From: an uncultured Flavobacteriales bacterium
GTDB lineage: Bacteria; Bacteroidota; Bacteroidia; Flavobacteriales; Crocinitomicaceae
Direction: 5' to 3'
Assembly: GCA_946482515.1 (NCBI GenBank)
Contig: CAMLRS010000001.1
Span: 503,474-567,473, forward strand
DNA length: 64,000 nt
The position numbers and the translations under genes are program-made. Below, one piece after another: positions 11,501 through 20,700 of the stretch (position 1 is its first letter; each line of letters starts with the position of its first letter). The notes under the pieces were generated by a model. The model was given only the letters and a program-made list of their open reading frames with translations. It searched no databases and was not told the origin of the DNA.

Positions 11501-11707
11501 ATCGACCATGGCTTTTTCGAGCTGGGTGGAAATTCGCTGAAAGTAACCGTACTTCTGGCGGAGATCTACAAAGAAATGAACCTACGGCTTCCCATGCAGC
11601 AAGTCTTTAAAATGTCCTCCATCAGAGCAATCAGCGACTATATCCTTGCATTGGAAACCCTTACTGCCGAACGCACCGAACCGGCAAAAAACACTCTGAA
11701 ACTATGA
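5555..11707 (+). CDS. NRPS, two modules: C-A-PCP-C-A-PCP
   Basis: 2050 residues. Domain order: C (HHILYDGWS near residue 135), A (TSGSTGMPKG ~593; NMYGPTETT ~729; IRGYRIEPGEIE ~840), PCP (GGHSL, Ser ~978), C (HHIITDG ~1160), A (TSGSTGLPKG ~1614), PCP (LGGNSLK, Ser ~1994). The first C begins LTSMQEGLLF, typical of C domains that accept a D-residue donor, matching the epimerase that ends the previous NRPS. Read by eye, the pocket of A1 is D-V-G-Q-L-A-M-V-Y, which I cannot assign. A2 is D-L-F-N-N-A-L-T-Y, which I remember as an Ala code (microcystin synthetase). The start used is TTG at 5555, because the next in-frame ATG falls inside the first C-domain motif. The C-terminal tail ends KNTLKL, and the stop overlaps the next start as ATGA. 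The second C-A pair is repeated in the next protein. Confidence 0.95.
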   Translation: MVKKDNVGNILSLTSMQEGLLFRYLQQEATQVYVEQLILTIGGHPGIELIQSAWDRVVEANELLRTVFRWEKMTHPVQIVLKQAPLDVAVVHLSSWEQRAAFLKNDREKGLDLAQVPFRVTVLEHHGHPIEIVVTHHHILYDGWSNGIIIREFLEALEALHTGSTMNLPVKTSFQEFIRHCREKETWHQENYWKNCLEGIQGPSLLPFLDEHAVRSGHKKYLSATLDGATEERLKAFLSANHTTLAAAIYALWGIVMTRLSYSADAVFGVVLSGRSALPTNMDEVVGLFINTLPFRVKVNEQATLGELLQDVSTQLSLLSEQEHTPLKAINGYLGLDGNEPLFRSMVVIENYPIDHISTSLNTFPILKAENTEINEFDLSLSVQNREGLVLELQYESAVFSDNNIQRLLDYLLTGLERLAASTENTPVNQVVCYEQHEVLAEALRYNPVVADPPVESLISLFRKQVAEQADKEVLVCNGTSWSLGELDRLSGLMAVFLRDVCGTQSKESVILVHERNEWLLIAMLAITKLGANYIPLETGQPEERLQFILKDSGAATVFDHALCARFRQWLPQHTGASDVDQVVQPYDCAYIIYTSGSTGMPKGVIIEHRSVVNFVEAMTKLLAPEAGDTILSLTAHSFDVFVGESWFPMLAGIRMVLATEAQRSEIATIRELANNWNVSMLQATPSRLSVLLTEPDIFSSVKHVLIAGEAFPGHLASKLQEVYSGLIYNMYGPTETTVYSTGTVVTDNRKMHIGKPVSNTQVFVTDRMQKLVPFGVVGELCISGSGLARGYLHNDQLTTERFIDHPIDGIQRWYLTGDLVKQQEDGTLLYFGRMDDQVKIRGYRIEPGEIEQKLEAHPAIARVCVHTVGTGYEKELCAYYQSHKELETQELRKYLSAGLAEYMIPSYFVKVDEFVLTTSGKINRLVLPKPTVKLTEAYVAPQSELQQQLIEIWAEVLKEDPSKIGIHTNFFRAGGHSLKAMQLVALVYKKLDFRIGVNAIFTHPTVQQQESLIVSKEASTTTYQPLPISEPGTSYALSPSQERLYVLYELDPEGTSYNMPFSLKLHGRMDKQRIVQSFTELITRHEILRTVFRVEGSSPRQLVLPAVGVTLEESRVSGSALSSEYQSFVRPFDLSKGPLFRLRYVETDDCGDYLFMDFHHIITDGFSQGLLEQEFRKLYQGTALAPVRYQYRDYSEWLRSSAQQQERQLQGAYWSEVFKGTLPVLELPTDHHRPLFRGSSGGCHSIRIDRTVADHLRAASEAEGGTLFMGLLSVTTLWLSGLSNQDDIIIGSPVACRRHSDLQEIPGLFVNTLCFRLATDRKGSFRTMLSSVKDVALGAFEHQEYGFEELVTSLDIPRDMGRNPLFDVMLVFQNQEMLSDNNPLYQLDDSVASEASPKFDLLVDVREDTAGLVVDLTYNKDLFEPATIAGFCAYFETILGRITKGEDSIKKLQSLPAKEVALQLDELSGSDAEGYNQELFTGLFSRTVAKKGSEIAVYSGSETATYEQLWQESEKVSAYLRTVRSIEPGDRVGVLVPRGITMLVSMLGILKSGGCYVPIDPEYPRERIDYLLSDSDCRCVIDQQEWSKISAWEGTAASPVELSGSDLAYIIYTSGSTGLPKGVMITHANLSAFLWWSNKEFAASDYTIVFAGTSICFDLSVFELFYPLTVGKPIRILENGLAIGEHLPLHDRVLVNTVPSVLGALLAASTDLSSVSVLNLAGEPIPKEYTTKLDYSRMEVRNLYGPSEDTTYSTMHRIEKSGDVELIGRTLPGTRAYVLSENGELVYRGSAGELCLSGLGLSAGYLNREALTAEKFTTHPFNPGERIYRTGDLVRWTKTGELEYLGRIDNQVKIRGYRIELGEIETALRNLPGVLAGVVLAQETAPGNRELVAYVVTESGTNTEAFKRELREHLPGYMVPEHYVEIQELPLTANGKIDRKALPAFTPGDTTQAYTGPRNETDQKLIAIWASVLGIPPAEIGIDHGFFELGGNSLKVTVLLAEIYKEMNLRLPMQQVFKMSSIRAISDYILALETLTAERTEPAKNTLKL
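8614..11439 (+). repeat. 2,826-bp direct repeat, copy 1 (C-A didomain)
   Basis: This segment recurs at 11874-14699, offset by exactly 3,260 bp. The stretches I compared base by base are identical, and the translations are identical. It covers a whole C domain and A domain. It starts in the linker before C (TTYQPLP) and stops in the A-PCP linker (GPRNET), so the PCPs differ between the copies. Confidence 0.93.
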
Positions 11708-14700
11708 ATTGTATTGCCTTTATACTAGAGCTAAAAGAAAAGCAGATATTTCTTAAGACAGAAGGCGGCGAATTGGAAGTTTCATCGTTCGGTGATGATC
11801 TTACAGAAGATGTTATTGCCCGGTTGAGGGAGCATAAACAAGAATTGATTGCATTTCTCCTGGAGAATCAGGAAACCACCACCTACCAGCCTTTGCCCAT
11901 TTCCGAACCGGGAACAAGCTATGCTTTATCACCTTCCCAGGAACGGTTATATGTGTTGTATGAGCTCGATCCCGAAGGTACATCCTACAACATGCCATTC
12001 AGCCTCAAGCTCCATGGCCGGATGGACAAGCAACGGATCGTTCAGAGCTTTACGGAGCTGATCACCCGTCATGAGATCCTGCGCACTGTATTCCGCGTCG
12101 AAGGTTCTTCACCCCGCCAGCTCGTCCTGCCGGCGGTTGGTGTTACACTGGAAGAAAGCCGTGTTTCAGGGTCAGCCTTGTCATCGGAATACCAATCATT
12201 TGTGCGACCGTTCGATCTGAGTAAAGGTCCTTTGTTCCGCCTGCGATATGTAGAAACAGATGACTGCGGTGATTACCTGTTCATGGACTTCCACCACATC
12301 ATCACCGACGGTTTTTCACAAGGATTGCTGGAACAAGAGTTCCGAAAATTATACCAGGGAACAGCCCTTGCACCGGTTCGTTACCAATACCGTGATTACT
12401 CCGAGTGGCTGCGCAGCAGCGCCCAGCAGCAGGAACGTCAGTTGCAGGGAGCCTACTGGTCGGAAGTCTTTAAGGGAACGCTTCCCGTTTTGGAGCTTCC
12501 AACCGATCATCATCGTCCACTCTTCCGCGGTTCATCCGGTGGATGTCACAGCATTCGGATAGACCGGACTGTTGCCGATCATTTGCGCGCGGCCAGCGAA
12601 GCAGAAGGCGGCACCCTATTCATGGGGCTTTTGTCGGTTACAACCTTGTGGCTATCGGGCCTGAGCAATCAGGACGATATCATCATCGGAAGCCCGGTCG
12701 CCTGCCGCCGTCATTCGGACCTTCAGGAGATTCCCGGGCTATTCGTCAATACCCTGTGTTTCCGCCTGGCGACCGATCGCAAAGGATCCTTCCGAACGAT
12801 GCTTTCGTCTGTCAAAGATGTAGCATTAGGGGCATTTGAGCACCAGGAATACGGCTTCGAAGAACTGGTCACAAGCCTCGATATCCCACGTGATATGGGC
12901 CGCAACCCGCTGTTTGATGTCATGCTGGTGTTCCAGAACCAGGAAATGCTCTCCGACAACAATCCTTTGTATCAGCTCGATGATTCTGTAGCATCGGAAG
13001 CCTCTCCGAAGTTCGATCTATTGGTGGATGTCCGGGAAGACACAGCCGGTCTTGTCGTAGACTTAACCTACAACAAAGACCTCTTCGAACCAGCTACCAT
13101 TGCCGGGTTCTGTGCGTATTTTGAAACCATCCTTGGCCGGATAACCAAAGGCGAAGACTCTATAAAAAAACTACAATCCCTTCCAGCCAAAGAAGTGGCC
13201 CTTCAGCTCGATGAGCTGAGCGGGAGCGATGCCGAAGGCTACAACCAGGAGCTCTTCACCGGGCTGTTCTCTCGAACAGTTGCGAAAAAAGGTTCTGAAA
13301 TAGCAGTGTATTCCGGCTCAGAAACAGCTACCTATGAACAGCTCTGGCAGGAATCCGAAAAAGTAAGCGCTTACCTGCGTACAGTCCGCTCCATCGAGCC
13401 CGGCGATCGGGTTGGTGTGCTGGTTCCTCGCGGGATCACTATGCTGGTGAGCATGCTGGGGATTTTGAAATCCGGGGGATGCTATGTTCCAATAGATCCC
13501 GAATATCCCCGGGAACGCATAGACTACCTGCTCTCCGACAGCGACTGCCGATGCGTGATCGACCAGCAGGAATGGTCAAAAATTAGTGCATGGGAAGGAA
13601 CAGCAGCTTCACCAGTAGAACTATCAGGTTCCGATCTGGCATACATTATCTACACTTCAGGCTCTACCGGCCTTCCAAAAGGTGTGATGATCACCCATGC
13701 CAACCTGTCTGCATTCCTGTGGTGGAGCAATAAAGAGTTTGCGGCGTCAGATTACACCATTGTTTTTGCCGGAACATCGATCTGTTTTGACCTGTCGGTG
13801 TTTGAGTTGTTTTACCCGTTGACCGTTGGTAAGCCCATCCGTATTCTGGAAAACGGTCTTGCGATAGGAGAACATTTGCCACTTCATGATCGTGTGCTGG
13901 TAAATACCGTTCCAAGCGTGCTGGGCGCTTTGCTGGCAGCTTCGACAGATCTGAGCAGCGTGAGCGTGCTGAACCTTGCCGGTGAACCGATACCCAAAGA
14001 ATACACCACAAAGCTGGATTACAGCCGCATGGAGGTCCGCAACCTGTACGGACCATCAGAAGATACAACCTACAGCACCATGCACCGCATCGAAAAAAGC
14101 GGTGATGTGGAGCTGATCGGCCGGACATTGCCGGGAACACGGGCTTACGTGTTGTCCGAAAACGGGGAACTCGTGTATAGAGGATCGGCCGGAGAGCTCT
14201 GCCTGAGTGGACTGGGCCTCTCGGCAGGTTACCTGAACCGTGAAGCCTTGACTGCAGAGAAGTTTACAACCCATCCCTTCAATCCCGGCGAGCGGATCTA
14301 CCGCACAGGAGACCTGGTCCGCTGGACCAAAACCGGAGAGCTGGAATACCTCGGCCGAATCGACAACCAGGTGAAAATCCGTGGCTACCGCATCGAACTG
14401 GGAGAAATAGAAACTGCGCTCCGCAACTTGCCGGGTGTTCTGGCAGGTGTTGTTCTGGCACAGGAAACAGCACCGGGAAACCGGGAGCTGGTCGCTTATG
14501 TAGTCACAGAATCCGGAACCAACACCGAAGCGTTCAAGCGCGAGCTGCGCGAACATCTGCCAGGGTACATGGTGCCGGAACACTACGTGGAAATCCAGGA
14601 ATTACCACTTACCGCTAACGGCAAGATCGACCGAAAAGCACTGCCGGCATTTACACCGGGAGATACCACACAAGCCTATACCGGACCACGGAATGAAACA

Positions 14701-17700
14701 GAAGAAAAACTGGTTGCTATCTGGCAGGAATTGCTTGCGATTGACAATGTTGGCATCCACAATGATTTCTTCCGTTCCGGAGGACACAGTCTTAGAATTA
14801 CCGGGTTGATCAATTTAATGCAACGGGATTTCGGTGTTGTCATTCCGTTCAAAGAGCTATTTGCCAGCACAACGATCGCTACACAGGCTGAGTGCATTCA
14901 ACGACATGTACAGAACCGGACTGTTGCAATTGAACAAGCCGAAGAGAAACCGCTTTACCCATTATCAGCTGCTCAGAAAAGGCTCTACATCCTGCAGGAA
15001 TTTGATCCGCAGAGCACAGCCTATAACATGCCGGCCATTAATTACCTGGGAACCGAGGTCGATGCCGAACGAATAGAAGCCATCATCCATGAGCTGATTG
15101 TCCGCCATGAAGCATTGCGAACGTCTTTTGTAAAAGTTGAAGGAGAAGTTTACCAGAAAATCAACGATTCCGTTCCTTTCCGACTTGAACGACATACCTG
15201 TACTTACGATGAATTTACCGATTATCTGAACACCTTTCTCCGTCCGTTCTCATTGGACGAGTCTTCACTGATGCGCTCTGCATTGGTCGAGATCACCGGC
15301 AAAGGATTTGTTTGGGTAACAGATATCCATCACATTGGTGCCGATGGCACATCCCTGCAATCACTCATAGGAGATTTCATCCAATTATACCAGGGCAGAA
15401 AACCCGAGCAGTTACAGCTGCGCTACCGGGATTTTTCCGAGTGGCAAAATGCAATTATCCAGGGCGGACAGCTGGAATACCAGCGGCAGTATTGGGAAAA
15501 AGTGTTTTCCGGCCACCTGCCTGTGCTTGAATTGCCGAATTACAAGCCACGACCGGCTGCCTTTACGTTTGAAGGGGAGAACCTCAAATTCACGGTTGAC
15601 CGGTCTACCACCAAACGGATCAAAGAATACGGTGACCGCAACGGCGGGACATTTCAGATGACGCTTCTGACAGCACTTAAAGTGTTGCTGTACAAATACA
15701 CGGGGCAGAATGACCTCATCATCGGTTGTGGAATTGCCGGAAGACAGCACCCGGATTTACTGCCTATTGTCGGGATGTTTGTAAATACGCTGGCGATCCG
15801 GAATCAATTCGACGGGTCCATGAGCGGCAAGGTGTTTTACAACCAGGTAAAACAATCGTGTGTGGAGGCTTACCACCACCAGGACTGGCCGTTTGAAGAG
15901 CTCATAGATACCCTCCGGATCGAGCGGGATCCGTCAAGAAACCCCCTGTTCGATATCTGTCTGGTGGTACAGAACTTTTCCCGTACGACAGAAGATACTT
16001 CGGCATTCATCAACGGACAGCCACCCTTTGGATGCGATCAGGACAGTCTGAAAAAACTGGTTCACAAGAAAACGGCCAAATTTGATCAGACGTGGTTTGT
16101 GGAAGAAGTTCAGGGCCAGCTTGAAATCGTTGTCGAATATTACGCCGCCATTTTTAGCCCGTCGACCATAACACAATTGGTGGCCCATTTTGAACGTGTA
16201 ATTCATCAATTGCTGGACAATGACGAGCAATTACTGGATGATTTTTCGCTGACAAATGAACAGGAAGAAACCCGGATTCTTCAGCAGTATTCGCAAGGCT
16301 CGAACGACGCCGGGGAGGTTTCCGGAAAGACGGTGCACCAATCGTTCAGCAAAACAGCAGTCGAATACCCGGATAACATTGCCTTGAACAACGGCTTTCA
16401 ACAGCTCACCTATACGGATCTGGAACAAAGCTCCAATCAGCTGGCCAACCTCATTATCGACCATACCGGCAATGCATCCGGGAAACGCATTGGTGTGCTG
16501 ATGTCACGGGGAATTGACTGTGTTACCTCCATTTTGGCCGTGTTGAAGTCCGGTGCCGGATTCCTGCCGCTCGATCCGTCATTACCCGAAGAACGATTGC
16601 TCTACATGATCGGCAGTGCGGAAATGGACATCCTGCTGACCGAACGCAAATACATGGGCCTGGCGAGCAGGTTACAGTGGCGAAAAGCCGGGATTGGTCA
16701 TTTGGTTTGTGTAGACAGCAACGACCTTTACAGCGAGCATGGCGGGATCAGGAATGAGCTGATGAACCGCGATCTGTGGGAATACGTCGGGAGCAACGCC
16801 TCAGACCTGATTACGGCGGGCGGATGGCTCAGCAGCTTTACCGGCGCTGCGATCAGTGAGCAGGAGATGAACGAATACAGCGATAACGCTTACCTGAAGG
16901 TGAAAGATTCGCTTCACGCCGGCATGAAAGTACTGGAAATCGGCTGTTCTTCCGGACTGACGATGTTCAAAATAGCGCCTCACGTGGGAAGTTACTACGG
17001 TACCGATCTCTCTTCCAGCATTCTTAAAATCACGGAAAAAGAAGCGGTCGCGCGCGGGCATTCGCACATACAGCTCAAACAATTGGCTGCACATGAAATT
17101 CACCTGCTGGACGAGCGCGATTTCGACCTGGTGATCATCAACAGCGTGATCCAGTGTTTCGAAGATCATAACTACCTGATCGATGTTTTAAAGAAATGTA
17201 TTCACCTGATGAAACCCCAAGGACAACTCTTTGTGGGAGACATTATGGATGAAGGCAAGCGGGATCAGATGATAGCCGCGATGGAAGAATTTGCCCGGTC
17301 AAATCCCGAAGAAAATTACCAGACAAAAGTAGATTTCTCCTCCGAGCTGTTTGTCGCCCGGGAATTCTTTACCGATCTGATCGCTTTGCAAATCGGTATC
17401 GCGGGCTGTGATTTCAGCGAAAAGATTTTCACCGTCCACAACGAACTGACGGATTTCAGGTATGACGCACTTCTTCGCATAAACAAAGAAGCGTTGCCGG
17501 TAAACGTACAACGCAACCGCTACCAGTACGATCTGAATACGATCCGCAAGTGCAGCACGTCACTTCCTCCCGAATCTGCCGATAGCCAATCGTTGTGCTA
17601 TACCATTTTCACATCTGGATCAACGGGCGTTCCAAAAGGAGTTGATGTGGAACACGCCGGCTTGCTGAACCTGTGTAACTGGAGCTCGCGGCAATTTGGT

Positions 17701-20700
17701 ATAACAGCCGTTTCTGTCGCCACGCAATATGCCAGCTTCTCGTTTGATGCATTTGTCTGGGAAGTATTTCCCCCATTATTAAGTGGCGCGGAATTACTGA
17801 TCGTACCCGATGCCGTGCGCCTCGACATGGAGCGACTGACGACATTTTTACAGGATCATGGCGTGACGAATGCCTTCCTGCCGACGCCAGTGTACGAAGA
17901 AATTGCCACTACCGAACATTTTTCCAAACTGGATAACGTTATTGTTCAGGTAGGTGGTGACCGTTTAAAAACCGCACCAGGCCGCGCAGGAACACTCTTT
18001 AATTGTTACGGTCCGGCAGAAAATACCGTTGTTGCAACCGCCGGACAGGTGCTTCCGGATGAACAAAAACTGCCTTCCATCGGAAAGCCTATTGACGGTG
18101 TGAATGTGTACATCCTGAGCGATAAACTACAGCTCCTTCCGGTTGGAGCCGTGGGTGAAATCTGCGTAACCGGTGCCGGCCTGGCCAGAGGTTATTTGAA
18201 TAACCCTGATTTAACGGCAGAGAAGTTTGTTCCGAATCCATTCAAAAATGGGGACCGCATGTACCGCACCGGAGATATCGGCCGGTGGAACGATGATGGG
18301 TCGATCGAATTTCTGGGCAGGAAAGATGACCAGGTAAAAATTCGTGGATTCAGAATCGAGCTGGGTGAAATCGAAAACACCCTTCTTCAACTGGCCAACA
18401 TCGTTCAGGCAGTTGTTTTACCGGTAGATGAAGCCACCAATGAGCGCGCTTTGTATGCCTACTATTCCGAGAATTCACCAATCAGCGTCTCGGAAATACA
18501 GGCATTCCTGTCCAACTATTTGCCGGAATACATGATCCCGGCGCATTTTATCCGACTGGAAAAATTCCCGCTTACTTCCAATGGAAAGATTGACAAGAAG
18601 AAATTGCTTTCACTAGGTATTTCCGGAGTTGCGAAGACGGAAAACCAGATAGCTCCCGTTACAGCCACCGAACAGAAGCTTGCCGGGATCTGGAGCGAAA
18701 TTCTTGGAACACCGGAACATGCGCTGGGAATTGAAGACAATTTCTTTGCGATCGGCGGACACAGCCTCAAAGCAACGCGATTATCCAGCCATATTCACCG
18801 ATCTTTTGGCGTCCGACTGGAACTGAAGGATCTTTTCCTGAATGTCACGATCAGGGAACAGGCCGAAATGATAGACCAGGCATCCCAGCAGGATTTCAAA
18901 GAAATCATACCTGTTCCGGTATCGGAAGATTATACGCTTTCGGCTTCCCAGTTCAGATTGTGGACCTTGTGCAATGTCGAAAACACTAACAGGGCTTACA
19001 ATGTTCCGGTGACGCATTTACTGGAAGGGCCGTTGGTGGAAAGTGCACTCGAAAACGCCTTCAGGTTCCTGATCCAGCGCCACGAAATTTTACGAACGGT
19101 TTTCCGTACCGATACTTCAGGTAATCCGCGCCAATATGTCCTGCCTGACAGCAATGGCTTTACACTTGAATTGGAAGACGTTTCTGCACAAACCGATCAG
19201 GATCGTTTTGTCCGGGATCAGGTGGCTGAGCTTTCCGTTAAGGCGTTCGATCTTCAGCAGTTTCCGCTGTTGCGTGCGAACCTTTTCAAGCTGGATGCAA
19301 ACCGCCATGTCCTGTTTTTTTCCATGCACCACATCATTTGCGATGGCTGGTCTTCGGAAGTAATGGTCCGGGAGCTGTTATCCGCCTATGAAGCATTCTC
19401 GCAGAATAAGCCCTACCAATTACAACCACTTCGGATTCAATACAAAGATTTCGCGGCCTGGCAAAATGGGCTGCTGAACAGCGAGCAGCTAAGCTCTTTA
19501 AAGCAATTCTGGCTGAGTCAGTTTACAGGTGAATTACCTGTCCTGGAGCTCCCTGTCGAGAAAAAACGGCCAGCTGCCATGACCTACAACGGCGCAAGAA
19601 TTTCCACGTATCTTTCTGAAGAGCTGCTAACGCATGTAAGCCGCATGAGCCAGGAAGAAGGCGCGAGCTCATTTATGACTTTGCTGGCATCACTGAATGC
19701 ATTGCTTTACAGGTACTCCGGACAAACGGATCTCATTGTTGGAAGCCCTATTGCCGGCAGAAATCACAGTGATCTGGAAAATCAGGTAGGGTTTTATGTC
19801 AATACGCTGGCGTTAAGAACCCAGTTTAAGACGGAAAGCTCCTTCCGCGAGCTGCTTCAGCAAGTGAAAACAACAACACTTTCGGCCTTTGCTCACCAGG
19901 ATTATCCGTTCGATTACCTCATCAATGATCTGAACCTGAGAAGAGACCGAAGCCGGAACCCGCTTTTTGATATCATGTTCGTTTATCAAAACCTGGAGCT
20001 TTCAGACGGATTCGACTTACGGAAGGGAAAATCAGGAATCACCGTTGGTCCTTATCAGGAAGAAGAACAGGTGCTCTCCAAACTGGACCTCACCCTCTTG
20101 CTCGTTCAGGAACAGGAACGCTTGAAAGTAACTGCCGAATACAATACCGATGTGTTCAGCCAGGATCAGATCAACCGTTTCCTGCAGCACTTCGAATGCC
20201 TGCTGCAACAATGCCTCACATCGCCCGATACACCGGTGGCGTTATTGGACTATTTACCGGAAGAAGAAAAGAATCAGCTGCGCAACCAGAAAGGAAAAAC
20301 ACTTCCGATCCCCGAAACGACCTTTATCGAGCTGTTTGAGGAACAGGCTGCCCGCTTCGGGGCTAATCCGGCCGTTCAGGATCAATTCCGCTCGTTAAGC
20401 TATGCCGAGCTGAATGAGAAAGCGAACAAATTCGCCCACTTCCTGCATGAACACCACCATGTTAAGCACGGTGATTTTGTGGTGTTGCTGCTCAAAGATC
20501 GTATTGATTTACTGACAGCCCTGGTAGGCACGCTCAAATTGGGTTGCGCCTATATTCCACTCGATGTCAATTATCCACAGGAACGCATCGCGCATATCGT
20601 TTCCGACAGCAAAGCGCAGGTAATTGTAGATGAACGGGTGCTGAACGAATTTTTAAGCCTGGAGAAGACCATTGCTCCTTCGCTTCCTGTCAGAATCCTG

